Positions 17,301 through 25,874 of a DNA stretch of 55,413 nt are shown here, in pieces. The DNA is from Lachnospiraceae bacterium (GTDB lineage Bacteria; Bacillota; Clostridia; Lachnospirales; Lachnospiraceae). Position numbers and translations under genes: made by a program. Positions within the stretch are counted from its first letter, which is position 1. The number at the start of each line of letters is the position of its first letter. The stretch covers positions 1 to 55,413 of the forward strand of contig JAFUAE010000196.1 of assembly GCA_017460845.1 (NCBI GenBank), read 5' to 3'. A model generated the notes under the pieces. That model saw nothing but the letters and a program-made list of their open reading frames with translations, was not told the origin of the DNA and did not search any database.

Positions 17301-18382
17301 TGGTTTGTATCAACACTCCAGAGGAGTACATAAGCGAACCAGGAGCCATCAATAAGGTGGCGGAATATGTAAGCAGAGCAGTTGAACAGAATAAAAGAAA
17401 AGTTCTGATCATCTGGTCAAAAACACCAAGAGCCCTTCTCAATACGGTCATTGCAGAACAGTTATTCAGTGCAGGGATCGAATTTGAAGAGGTAGTATTT
17501 GAGGATTTTCCTACTGAAAAAAAAGCACGTGAATGCGCCGAAGCAGCTATTCACTATCAGGCTGCTGTCATTATCGGACTGGGAGGCGGAAGGGTAATGG
17601 ATGTCACTAAGGCCGCAGGAACGTTCAGTAAACTGCCGGTCATTACGATTCCAACCGTTGCATCAACCTGTGCCGCATGGGCAGCTGTATCGATCATATA
17701 TACGGATAAGGGTGACTTTGATCAGTTTTTATTCAACAAAAAATCGGCGAGGTTCATCATTGCAGATACAAACATTATTGCGAATGCTCCTGTTCGCTAT
17801 TTAAAGTCAGGAATTGTAGATACCATGGCCAAGTGGTACGAACCGGTATATCGAGAGACTTGCTCTTTTACGATGAATATTTCTCAGTATACGGCAAAAC
17901 TTGCATTTGATTATCTGAATGCCCATGGCGTTGAAGTCATAGAGAACATTCAAAATGGGATAATTGATGAAAATACGGTTCAGACGATAGACTGCATTAT
18001 TTATCTGGCAGGAAATATCGGAAGTTTTGTCGGAAAAGAAGCATTTTCCGGAAAAGCCCATCCATTTTATCATTCGTCACGGAGATTCAGATCCACATAT
18101 GTGAGATACCATGGAGAAATTGTTGCTTTTGCGCTGGTAGCACAGGGCATATATGAAGGCCGATCACAGGAAGAAATCGATGAAAGGCTGGACATTTTCG
18201 AGAAGTTCGATAACACATACACACTCGAAGAACTTGGCCTTTCGGGAAAGGAACAGATCATCACGATAGCCGAGAGAATTCAGTCTCAGTTTGAAGGGTC
18301 AGAAGTGAATAATCTTGAAACAGTAAGGCTGGTAGAAGCATTCGAAAAAGTTGACAGATTAGTAAAGGACAGAAGAACATGA
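17300..18382 (+). CDS. Iron/zinc-dependent dehydrogenase of the glycerol dehydrogenase (GldA) family
   Basis: 360 residues. The nucleotide-binding GLGGGRVMDVTKA (about 93-105) carries Arg where most members have Lys. Metal ligands can be proposed as Asp174 (GIVDTMAKWYE), His254 (KAHPFYH) and His271 (RYHGEIVAFA), the D/H/H pattern of GldA-type enzymes. These reduce or oxidise small hydroxy/keto compounds with NAD(P). Its start shares one base with the preceding stop (TAATG) and its end overlaps the next gene (ATGA), so it is firmly within the operon. The substrate is unknown; an alpha-keto product of the neighbouring PLP enzymes is a reasonable guess. Confidence 0.85.
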   Translation: MVCINTPEEYISEPGAINKVAEYVSRAVEQNKRKVLIIWSKTPRALLNTVIAEQLFSAGIEFEEVVFEDFPTEKKARECAEAAIHYQAAVIIGLGGGRVMDVTKAAGTFSKLPVITIPTVASTCAAWAAVSIIYTDKGDFDQFLFNKKSARFIIADTNIIANAPVRYLKSGIVDTMAKWYEPVYRETCSFTMNISQYTAKLAFDYLNAHGVEVIENIQNGIIDENTVQTIDCIIYLAGNIGSFVGKEAFSGKAHPFYHSSRRFRSTYVRYHGEIVAFALVAQGIYEGRSQEEIDERLDIFEKFDNTYTLEELGLSGKEQIITIAERIQSQFEGSEVNNLETVRLVEAFEKVDRLVKDRRT

Positions 18383-19494
18383 GTGTTCGTGCGAAAGAGG
18401 CACTGGATCAATTACAGCCATATAAAGCTGCGGCAACGATTGAATCAGTTGTCAGAGGATATGGTTATGCCAGGGAAGACATCATTAAGCTGGAGGGCAA
18501 TGAGAACAGAATGGGGGCATCTCCCAAAATAGCCGGAGCATTGGCGCGGATGTCGCAGGAATATTCATATTATCCGGATCTGAATGTCACGCTTTTGAGA
18601 GAAAAACTGGCTGCAATGCATGGAATCTCAGGCGAAAACTTAATTTTTGGAAACGGTTCCTTTGAATTAATATCTTTGATCGCTAATGCCTATATTGGTC
18701 GAGGTGATGAAGCAATCTCGGTTACTCCAAGTTTTAACTGGTATTACAATGTGACCATTATGAATGAAGGCATCTTTTGTGAAGTTTCTACCAGAGATGA
18801 CCTGACCATAGACGTTGAGTCCGTGATCGATCACGTCACGGATAAGACAAAGGTAATATTCATATGCAATCCAAATAATCCGACAGGACATCTGTTGCCG
18901 GAGGATGATCTTAGATATTTAGTAGAAAATACGCCTGACAGTGTTTTGCTGGTAATCGATGAAGCTTATCTGGATTTTCATAGCAGTGACTATGTGGATA
19001 CGGTCAGGCTTGCACTCAGTAAAAGCAATGTGATCTTATTACGAACCTTTTCCAAAAGCTACGGACTTGCTTCGTTCAGAGTGGGCTATGGAATTGCATT
19101 CGGCGAAATCATATCGAATATGTCTAAAGTGAAATGTCCGCCAAATATAAGCATGCCGGCACAGGTGGCAGCGGTTACGGCTCTCGAAGACAGAGAATAC
19201 CTGCAGAAGGTATTAGATAATAACCGCATTGGTTTACAACTCTACTATGAGGCATTTGAAGCATTGGGTTTTGACTATATCAAGAGCAGTACAAACTTTG
19301 TATTTGCTCATACCGGATTGGATGCCAACCTTCTCAAAGAGGAGTTTTTAAAGCGGGCGATCATGATTCGCAGCGGCAGTGATTATGGATATAACGAATG
19401 GATCAGAATCTCGGTCGGTACTTACGAGGATAACCTGAGAGTAGTATCTGCATTACATGAGATAGTTCAGGATATCAAAACAAGAGAGATTTGA
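18379..19494 (+). CDS. Class I/II aminotransferase, histidinol-phosphate aminotransferase-like
   Basis: 371 residues with HisC-like features: IIKLEGNENRMGASP near 35-50, YYPD, FGNGSFELI, NPNNPTGHLL near 170, VIDEAYLDF near 195 and the PLP-lysine segment TFSKSYGLASFRVGYG near 230. HisC-like proteins outside his operons transaminate varied substrates, among them phenylpyruvate, amino-alcohol phosphates and phosphonates. No other histidine gene is present, so the role belongs to this operon. It overlaps the dehydrogenase gene by four bases (ATGA) and ends 15 nt before the transporter ATPase. A dehydrogenase plus aminotransferase pair could convert an alcohol to a keto and then an amino compound, or the reverse. 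Confidence 0.85.
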   Translation: MSVRAKEALDQLQPYKAAATIESVVRGYGYAREDIIKLEGNENRMGASPKIAGALARMSQEYSYYPDLNVTLLREKLAAMHGISGENLIFGNGSFELISLIANAYIGRGDEAISVTPSFNWYYNVTIMNEGIFCEVSTRDDLTIDVESVIDHVTDKTKVIFICNPNNPTGHLLPEDDLRYLVENTPDSVLLVIDEAYLDFHSSDYVDTVRLALSKSNVILLRTFSKSYGLASFRVGYGIAFGEIISNMSKVKCPPNISMPAQVAAVTALEDREYLQKVLDNNRIGLQLYYEAFEALGFDYIKSSTNFVFAHTGLDANLLKEEFLKRAIMIRSGSDYGYNEWIRISVGTYEDNLRVVSALHEIVQDIKTREI

Positions 19495-19509
19495 TGAGGA
19501 GGTGCGAAT

Positions 19510-20277
19510 GTGGATCAGGCACAAAGTATGTTGCAGGCCGAAGGCATAAAAAAGAGCTTTGGCAGCAATCAGATATTGAGAGGCGTGGACCTGGAAGTGA
19601 ATAAAGGAGATGTTGTTGTAATACTGGGACCAAGCGGGGCAGGAAAGACCACACTTCTCAGATGTCTGAATTTTCTTGAAAAGCCGGATGATGGAAAACT
19701 CAGAATCGATGATCTGATCGTGGATGCGCGCAGTTCAAAACGGGAAATCGTTGAGTACCGCAGGAAAACGGCTATGGTATTTCAGCAGTATAACCTGTTT
19801 AAGAATAAGACGGCTCTGCAGAATGTTATGGAGGGGTTGGTACAGGTACAGAGAAAACAAAAAGATGAAGCAGAGATGATTGCGAAGGAATACCTTGATA
19901 AAGTTGGGCTGCATAATAAATATGATGCTTATCCGGCCAGCCTGTCAGGCGGACAGCAGCAGCGTGTAGGCATAGCCAGGGCGCTTGCGCTGAAACCGGA
20001 GGTAATACTTTTTGATGAACCTACATCGGCACTTGATCCGGAACTTGTCGGTGAAGTTTTATCTGTTATGCGCAGTATTGCAGAAATAGGAATCACAATG
20101 GTCGTTGTGACGCATGAGATTCAATTTGCAATGGATATAGCCACAAAAGTGGTTGTAATGGCAGATGGAGAAGTGGTTGAACAGGGAAATGCCAAAGATA
20201 TATTCCAGAATGCAAAGGAAGAACGTACACGTCAGTTTCTGAAAAAGATAATACCTGAATATTCATATGTTATCTGA
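19510..20277 (+). CDS. Polar amino acid ABC transporter ATP-binding protein (GlnQ/TcyC type)
   Basis: 255 residues with Walker A GPSGAGKTTLLRCLNFLE (about 38-55), Q-loop MVFQQYNLFKNKT, signature SLSGGQQQRVGIARAL and Walker B VILFDEPTSALDPELVGEVL. The layout is the polar amino acid uptake subclass. GTG 19510 is taken as start behind GAGGAGG; an internal ATG at 19528 is possible. It powers import with the receptor and two permeases that follow. Location between sulfur/PLP enzymes and LarE suggests the ligand is cystine, cystathionine, lanthionine or another sulfur amino acid. Confidence 0.93.
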   Translation: MDQAQSMLQAEGIKKSFGSNQILRGVDLEVNKGDVVVILGPSGAGKTTLLRCLNFLEKPDDGKLRIDDLIVDARSSKREIVEYRRKTAMVFQQYNLFKNKTALQNVMEGLVQVQRKQKDEAEMIAKEYLDKVGLHNKYDAYPASLSGGQQQRVGIARALALKPEVILFDEPTSALDPELVGEVLSVMRSIAEIGITMVVVTHEIQFAMDIATKVVVMADGEVVEQGNAKDIFQNAKEERTRQFLKKIIPEYSYVI

Positions 20278-20365
20278 TGGCATCTTGTAAAAGCAGGCAT
20301 GTATTTTAAAGAGCTTGTCATTGGTATAAAGAGTAACTGTTTTAGAAAGAAAAGAGGATCTGATT

Positions 20366-21292
20366 ATGAAAAATTTGAACTTTAAAAAGACACTTCCTGT
20401 TATCGCAGCGGCCGGAGCATTTGCTGTTTTTTCACTTACAGGCTGCAGCTCAGGTTCATCAAAACCGGCGGGAATATCCGCATCTGCCGCTGAAACTGCT
20501 GCTGCAGCAACAGAAGCAGCAGGTGAGACAAGCGAGGTCACAAAGGTTGTTGTTGGTACAACCGGGCTGTATGCACTTCAGTCATTCATTAATGAACAGG
20601 GTGAACTTGACGGAGCTGAGCCGGCAGTAATGAGAGAGATTGATGCCCGCTTACCACAGTATGAGTTTGAGTTCAGCACAATGGAGTTTGCATCTATTCT
20701 ACCTTCTGTCGACGCTGGAAAAGTACAGATTGCAGCTACTAATTTAAGAAGAACAGAAGACAGAGAAGCAAATTATATTCATTCCAGAGAGGCTTATATA
20801 ACGTCTCCGTACTACAACATCGTAACAAGCGATAACACAGATATTAACGGTATTGAAGATCTTGAGGGAAAAAAGCTTGGAATCAATGAGGGATCTACAC
20901 AGGCCGGCATCATGGAAGAATACATTTCAAGAACAGGTGCAAATATTGAGCTTGTATACTCTTCGGATCCTGTTCCGGATCTTGTATCAGGCAGAATTGC
21001 AGCTGTAGCCGATCCTCAGAGATATGTTCTTAGTCTGAACTCGAGCTATGAAGATGCTCAGTTCAAAGCTGTAGGCGAGCCTATCGATAACCTCGCTCCG
21101 GAAGGATCTATTATATCTGACTATAATGCATATTTATGGTATGCGGAAACAGACACAGAGCTTAGAGATGCGGTCGATGTTGTGTTAAAAGAAATGTATG
21201 AAGACGGAACATTGGGAGAGATTTCCAGGAAGTACTATGGGGAAGACTATGCAAAGGATATTAACAGAATATTTGTAGAAAGCTTTGAATAA
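20366..21292 (+). CDS. Amino acid ABC transporter substrate-binding lipoprotein
   Basis: 308 residues. A signal peptide ends in the lipobox LTGC with Cys27, followed by a Ser/Ala-rich linker and a type II periplasmic-binding-protein domain (SBP family 3). Landmarks include DGAEPAVMREIDARLP, VQIAATNLRRTEDRE, LEGKKLGINEGST and the C-terminal YEDGTLGEISRKYYGEDY typical of family 3. It is anchored outside the membrane and delivers ligand to the two permeases. The 88-nt gap before it may hold extra translation or mRNA stability signals, because receptors are usually made in excess. Ligand not readable. Confidence 0.93.
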   Translation: MKNLNFKKTLPVIAAAGAFAVFSLTGCSSGSSKPAGISASAAETAAAATEAAGETSEVTKVVVGTTGLYALQSFINEQGELDGAEPAVMREIDARLPQYEFEFSTMEFASILPSVDAGKVQIAATNLRRTEDREANYIHSREAYITSPYYNIVTSDNTDINGIEDLEGKKLGINEGSTQAGIMEEYISRTGANIELVYSSDPVPDLVSGRIAAVADPQRYVLSLNSSYEDAQFKAVGEPIDNLAPEGSIISDYNAYLWYAETDTELRDAVDVVLKEMYEDGTLGEISRKYYGEDYAKDINRIFVESFE

Positions 21293-21297
21293 ATAAA

Positions 21298-21981
21298 ATG
21301 AAAATATATGAGTGGAAATACATCTTTATATTCTTGCCCAAGTTGATACCACTGCTTCCAATTACCTTGCTGATATGGATACTGTCTGTACTTGGCGCAT
21401 TGATCATCGGAACACTCTTTATGATCATTCGAGAAAAGGAGATTCCTGTATTGACGCAGTTAGTACGGGCAGTCGTATCCATAGTAAGGGGCGTTCCGCC
21501 ACTGACCCAGTTGTTTGTATTTTATTATGGCCTCCCGAAAGTACTGGAGGTATTCGGAATCAATATCAATGACTGGTCACCGGTATTCTTTGTAGTCGCG
21601 GCATATTCGCTGGGACAAAGTGCGACGGTTATGGAAAATCTGAGATCAGCTTTCTCAAGTGTTGGTCTCGGTCAGAGAGAAGCAGCATATTCAATAGGTA
21701 TGACAACGAGTATGGCCTTTATAAGAATCATAATTCCACAGGCTTTGACAGTGGCTCTCCCGAATTTTTCCAATTTGTGCGTAGCAACCTTGAAGAATAC
21801 GTCGATCGCATTCTCGGTCGGCGTAATCGAGTTGGTAGCTCGCGCCAACCAATTGTCTGGTGCCATGCAGCACAAGCTGGAGAGTTATGTGTCATTGGCT
21901 ATCATTTATTATATTTTGTATCTCGCGATAACGACAGGATTTAAATACCTGGAGAAGAAGATTTCATTCGTGAAGTATTAG
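21298..21981 (+). CDS. Amino acid ABC transporter permease (HisM/GlnP type), first copy
   Basis: 227 residues with about five membrane helices. It has the family segment VRGVPPLTQLFVFYYGLPK near 65 and the EAA-like loop GQREAAYSIGMTTSMAFIRIIIPQAL near 128-150. It starts 6 nt after the receptor stop and pairs with the next gene as a heterodimeric channel. Confidence 0.93.
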   Translation: MKIYEWKYIFIFLPKLIPLLPITLLIWILSVLGALIIGTLFMIIREKEIPVLTQLVRAVVSIVRGVPPLTQLFVFYYGLPKVLEVFGININDWSPVFFVVAAYSLGQSATVMENLRSAFSSVGLGQREAAYSIGMTTSMAFIRIIIPQALTVALPNFSNLCVATLKNTSIAFSVGVIELVARANQLSGAMQHKLESYVSLAIIYYILYLAITTGFKYLEKKISFVKY

Positions 21982-21990
21982 TAGTTACAG

Positions 21991-22710
21991 ATGATGAAGT
22001 TTAATATTGAGTTTTGTCTTAAAGTAATTGAAAAATGTATATCAGCCGTCCCGCTCACGCTTTATCTGACACTGTGGGCCTTCATATTCGGTATGATCCT
22101 TGCGCTGATCATCGCGTTGGTAAGATATAAGAATGTTCCGATCCTTCGTAAAGTGTTTCAGTTATATGTATCTTTTATACGCGGAACGCCGGTAATGCTG
22201 CAGCTGTATATTGTGTACTACATGATACCGATCGCGATTGATTCCGTACTGATACGAACGAATATCGCGTTTCGTACTAATCAAATTGAGATTAAAGTAC
22301 TTGTATTGATCGCTCTGGCTTTAAATGTCTCGGCTTATCTGTCAGAAATAATCAGAGGTGGTCTTATATCCCTCGGAAAAGGTGAGATAGAAGCGGCTTA
22401 TTCTGTAGGAATGACAGACAGCATGGTGATAAGAAGGATTATTATTCCTCATGTATTTGTGTTGTGTATTCCGAATTTCTCAGCGAATCTGATCAGCGTC
22501 CTGCAGGCCTCCAGTCTGGCATACTTTGTTTCGCTCAGGGAAGTGACCGGAACCGCTAAAATTATGGCGAGTTCCAACTGGAAATATTTTGAAGCCTTTG
22601 TCGCAACCGGAGTAGTATATTGGGTATTGACTGTGATGATTGAGTTGATTACATACCTGATTGAAGAAATGGCAAAACGCAGAGGTTATAATCTCAGGAA
22701 ACAATACTAG
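21991..22710 (+). CDS. Amino acid ABC transporter permease, second copy
   Basis: 239 residues with about five helices; SFIRGTPVMLQLYIVYYMIP near 65 and the coupling loop GEIEAAYSVGMTDSMVIRRIIIPHVF near 130-155. It is similar to but clearly different from the preceding permease. Either ATG 21991 or 21994 could be used. It closes the importer set and is followed after 15 nt by the LarE-like gene. Confidence 0.93.
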   Translation: MMKFNIEFCLKVIEKCISAVPLTLYLTLWAFIFGMILALIIALVRYKNVPILRKVFQLYVSFIRGTPVMLQLYIVYYMIPIAIDSVLIRTNIAFRTNQIEIKVLVLIALALNVSAYLSEIIRGGLISLGKGEIEAAYSVGMTDSMVIRRIIIPHVFVLCIPNFSANLISVLQASSLAYFVSLREVTGTAKIMASSNWKYFEAFVATGVVYWVLTVMIELITYLIEEMAKRRGYNLRKQY

Positions 22711-22725
22711 GAAGAGTGTAAGAGA

Positions 22726-23586
22726 TTGAAAGGAAGGCTGTCCGGGATCATGAGCGGAATGATTTGTGAACCGAACAATAAACAATTAAAAAAATACGAT
22801 GATTTAAAACAGATGTTGAAGGGCTTTGGCAGCGTTGCTGTTGCCTTTTCCGGAGGCGTAGATTCGACATTCCTGCTATATGCGGCCAAAGAAGCGCTCG
22901 GCAGCCGGGTGATTGCTGTGACTGCCCGATCCTGTTCCTTCCCGAAACGGGAATTAAACGAAGCGAAAGCCTTCTGCGAAGAACGGCATATCCGGCATTT
23001 TATCTGCGAGTCAGAAGAATTGGACATTGAGGGTTTTTCTCATAATCCCAGGAATCGCTGCTATCTCTGTAAGCATGAATTATTTGAAAAGATACAGGGT
23101 ATTGCCCAACGTGAAAATATCACAGAGATTGCCGAAGGGTCCAATCTGGATGACAACGGGGACTACCGCCCCGGACTGCAGGCTGTAGCGGAACTTGGTA
23201 TTCGCAGCCCTCTGCGTACGATCGGTTTTACGAAAGATGATATCAGAGCATTATCCAGACATCTTGGTCTCCCGACCTGGGACAAGCAATCTTTTGCTTG
23301 TCTTTCTTCCAGATTTGTATATGGTGAGGCCATCTCCCGGGAGAAGCTCGAAATGGTTGATAAGGCCGAGCAGCTGTTATTGGATTTTGGATTTCATCAG
23401 GTGCGTGTACGCATTCATGGAACCCTTGCGAGAATTGAGCTCATGCCGGATGAGTTTTCAAAGCTTATTGAGAAGGATATCCGGAATCGGGTTACTTCCG
23501 CCTTCAGGTCGTTTGGATTTACCTATGTTACAATGGATCTGATCGGTTACAGAACCGGAAGTATGAATGAGGTGATCGATAAATGA
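22726..23586 (+). CDS. LarE-type ATP-dependent sacrificial sulfur transferase
   Basis: 286 residues from a TTG start (22726); ATG 22750 is an alternative start giving eight fewer residues. It has the PP-loop FSGGVDSTFLLYAAKEALG (about 41-59), the CxxC motif NRCYLCKHELF (Cys112, Cys115), EGSNLDDNGDYRPG and the SFACLSSRFVYG segment with Cys192 (numbers from TTG), the position of the sacrificial cysteine in LarE. LarE adenylylates a nicotinic acid-derived cofactor precursor and donates its own cysteine sulfur during nickel-pincer nucleotide synthesis. No larB, larC or racemase is in the window, so here it may serve another thiolation tied to the upstream operon. The terminator follows 114 nt after the stop. 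Confidence 0.88.
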   Translation: MKGRLSGIMSGMICEPNNKQLKKYDDLKQMLKGFGSVAVAFSGGVDSTFLLYAAKEALGSRVIAVTARSCSFPKRELNEAKAFCEERHIRHFICESEELDIEGFSHNPRNRCYLCKHELFEKIQGIAQRENITEIAEGSNLDDNGDYRPGLQAVAELGIRSPLRTIGFTKDDIRALSRHLGLPTWDKQSFACLSSRFVYGEAISREKLEMVDKAEQLLLDFGFHQVRVRIHGTLARIELMPDEFSKLIEKDIRNRVTSAFRSFGFTYVTMDLIGYRTGSMNEVIDK

Positions 23587-23699
23587 AAATTGCAAACGGT
23601 CAGCTGAAAAGGGAAGGGCTCAGAAAAGAATGTTTTTTCTTCCGGCTGATTCAGTAACAGTTTTTGCTGATTGTGTGATAAAATCCCATCTTTGACAGT
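23587..23699 (+). other. Non-coding gap after the LarE-like gene
   Basis: No credible gene is seen between the LarE-like stop and the transposase stop (313 bp in all). The gap holds this short spacer, the operon terminator, the proposed left end of the insertion element and about 130 bp of element sub-terminal sequence. Confidence 0.5.
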
Positions 23700-23745
23700 A
23701 AAAGCAGCTTCAACGGCTTCAAACAAGGCCTTTGAGCTGCTTTTT
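23700..23745 (+). terminator. Terminator of the sulfur/PLP operon
   Basis: aaaagcagct (23700-23709) pairs with agctgctttt (about 23735-23744), around an inner tcaa/tttg and GC stem. It ends in TTTTT. Confidence 0.8.
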
Positions 23746-23749
23746 CATG

Positions 23750-25752
23750 TGCAGAAATGTAGCTATGTCTAATCACTTTTCAGAAAACTGGAGATGTTTT
23801 AAAAGAAGGCAGCCGGGGCAGGGCCCGGCAGATCAAATGTGATCAAGCGGCTGAAGGACCAAAAGGGCATCTGCATACCCTTTTAAAGACTTGCCGGACT
23901 TACTGTTTGGTCCGTGCGGTGAGCTTTGGCTTCTTCTTTGTCTGGCGGATGATCCCCTTCATGGAAATGTCTGTCAGGATCTCATAGTCCGTCCGGAAAC
24001 CAAAGGCCCCGTGCAGGGCATCTGTGAGGTCCGTCCTCGTATAGGAGGGTATGTATCCGAGCTTGTCACCCGGCCGGGCGACCATCATGTCCTTCAGGGT
24101 CTCCAGGATGTTTTCACAGGTGAACTTTTCTCCGAGACGTTTCTCGAGGATCCTGTATACAAAGAGCGCGAGAAAGCATGTCAGAAAGTGTGCCTTGATC
24201 CGGTCATCGTTACGCAGGTATACAGGCCGCGCCCTGAACTCCGTCTTCATGATCCGGAAGCATTCTTCGATCTGCCAGCGCTTAGAGTTGATGTGCACGA
24301 TCGTTTCCACAGGCACATCGATCATGTTCGTGCAGACGGCATAGAAGCCATCATACATTTCTTCTTCCGCGATCCTGCCGGTATCGATGTACGCCTGTTC
24401 CACATCACAGACCTCGCCGTCCGCGGTCACGCTTGTCCTTGCTATGAACCGTTTCGGGTCGTTCTGGTTCCTGCCCTTCTTTTTATAATCCCCGGAGTCG
24501 ATCAGCTTCTGCGCCCGGCCCACCTGGCCCTGCCGGATCTTCCTCAGATAATCCTGATATTTGAAAGAGAAGGAAACGATCAGATGCTGCTCTAAGGGAT
24601 GCAGGCCGTTTTTCCTCTCCCTGTCCGTGATCCCTTCCGTGATCCACCTTTCTTTGTAGAAGATACTGTCATAGAACTCCCCTGGGTCGACTTCGTTAAG
24701 GTCATAGACAGTCCTGTCCCCCGGCAGCCGCCAGCCATCAGGGGAGAGGGCGTATTCCTTTAAGTATGCCGGGAGCTGTTTGATCGACTGCGTCGTGATG
24801 AAGTTCCTTAAGGCCTCTTCCCCGAGCCAGTGGTCGTTGAACTTCCGGTTTGCGCAGGAGGAGAGTCCCGCGTCAGTGCATACGACGATGCGGCTCAGGC
24901 CAAAGTCCCTGATCACCTTCTGTTCCAAAGGCTTCATTGTCGGCTGCTCGTTTTTGTTCCCCGGGTAGATGTCGAATGCGATGGGTATCCCGTCATAGTC
25001 CATGAAGAGCCCCATACCCACGATGGGCATGGGCTGGTGCTGTTTTCCCTTGCCATAGCGTTTAAGGCCTGATTCTTCCTCGATCTCGAAGAAGTAATTC
25101 GTGCAGTCGTAGTAGAGGATGTCTTTCCTGCGTTCCAGTACCTTCTGGCTGTTCTGATAAACTTCCGACTGGATGAAGTCGCATTCTTCTGCCAGTACAC
25201 TGAGCGCCCGGTAGATGTCGTGGAGCCCGAATCCCGGCTGCTCCACGAACTTCCTTGCAAGGGTGTTGGAGCTGTATTTGGAGGAAGGATAAAGGATGCG
25301 GGTATAGATGAGCCTCGACAGTATTTCATCAAGGTCATACGCAAAGCCGTGCCGGGAAGCGATATCCGTACAGATCTTCGGCAGTCCCAAAGAAGTATAG
25401 ATGTCCTGCAGGAAGAGATAGCCGACATTGAAGAGCTTCTGCTCGTCTTTCTTCAGGAGTTTTGAAGGGGAGTAGCTCACGATGATGGACTTTTTCTGTT
25501 CGTGTTCCTGACGGTTCAATTCGTTCACATACTCCTGGGCCCATTCATAGGGATCCTTCCCTTTAGCCCTTGCACGGACCTCTTCGATGTTGCCGAGCTT
25601 TTCAACGGTAATGGTTGTGGTCCCTCCGGACTTTGTACGGATGCTTTTCTGGACATAAAAACTGGCTGAGTTTTTAGATTTCGAGACTGTCAATTTCATG
25701 ATGATGTGCCTCCTCAGCCTTATTATACTATATATAGCCACATATAGCTGCA
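23750..25752. mobile_element. IS1634-like insertion sequence, ends proposed
   Basis: Contains one transposase gene on the minus strand. Candidate imperfect inverted repeats are 23750-23771 (starting tgcagaaatgtagc) and the complement of 25729-25752 (starting tgcagctatatgtggc). After a shared TGCAG, about 13 of 17 aligned bases agree if a 2-nt insertion is allowed. No target duplication is obvious by eye; IS1634-type elements are known for long, variable duplications. Ends are tentative; the element itself is well supported by the gene. Confidence 0.55.
23900..25699 (-). CDS. IS1634-family (IS4 superfamily) transposase
   Basis: 599 residues, complete and undisrupted, from ATG at 25699. The N-terminus MKLTVSKSKNSASFYVQKS and later DYDGIPIAFDIYPGNKNEQPT, VVCTDAGLSSCANRKF and IEECFRIMKTEFRARPVYLR are typical of IS1634-group DDE transposases. 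The last motif carries the conserved Glu of the Y-(2)-R-(3)-E-(6)-K type signature region. It cuts and pastes the element at 23750-25752. A longer reading frame upstream on this strand runs through the peptidase terminator and is not coding. Confidence 0.93.
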   Translation of the reverse strand: MKLTVSKSKNSASFYVQKSIRTKSGGTTTITVEKLGNIEEVRARAKGKDPYEWAQEYVNELNRQEHEQKKSIIVSYSPSKLLKKDEQKLFNVGYLFLQDIYTSLGLPKICTDIASRHGFAYDLDEILSRLIYTRILYPSSKYSSNTLARKFVEQPGFGLHDIYRALSVLAEECDFIQSEVYQNSQKVLERRKDILYYDCTNYFFEIEEESGLKRYGKGKQHQPMPIVGMGLFMDYDGIPIAFDIYPGNKNEQPTMKPLEQKVIRDFGLSRIVVCTDAGLSSCANRKFNDHWLGEEALRNFITTQSIKQLPAYLKEYALSPDGWRLPGDRTVYDLNEVDPGEFYDSIFYKERWITEGITDRERKNGLHPLEQHLIVSFSFKYQDYLRKIRQGQVGRAQKLIDSGDYKKKGRNQNDPKRFIARTSVTADGEVCDVEQAYIDTGRIAEEEMYDGFYAVCTNMIDVPVETIVHINSKRWQIEECFRIMKTEFRARPVYLRNDDRIKAHFLTCFLALFVYRILEKRLGEKFTCENILETLKDMMVARPGDKLGYIPSYTRTDLTDALHGAFGFRTDYEILTDISMKGIIRQTKKKPKLTARTKQ

Positions 25753-25772
25753 GTAAATACGAAAAATTTGAC

Positions 25773-25808
25773 AAAAAAGACCTCTCCATAATCGGAGGGG
25801 TCTTTTTA
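25773..25808 (-). terminator. Bidirectional terminator downstream of the HExxH peptidase gene
   Basis: aaaaagacc and ctcc (25774-25787) pair with ggag and ggtcttttt (25794-25807). A U-run is present on either strand. It ends the minus-strand peptidase operon and shields the transposase gene from read-through. Confidence 0.85.
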
Positions 25809-25874
25809 CTTAATTTCATTTGGGTGTGCTGCGCAGGGAAGGACAGTATGGCAGTGTTGCCGCGATTCGCGTCA

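Noticed and set aside
17300..19494. Phosphonate metabolism suggested by a metal-dependent dehydrogenase with a HisC-like aminotransferase
   Set aside because: No PEP mutase, phosphonopyruvate decarboxylase or C-P lyase gene is present; neighbours point to sulfur chemistry.
15855..23586. Lanthipeptide biosynthesis cluster suggested by the LanC-like gene
   Set aside because: No precursor-peptide gene, dehydratase (LanB/LanM) or peptide exporter-protease is found. Gaps between genes are too short to hide one, and the zinc and catalytic residues differ.
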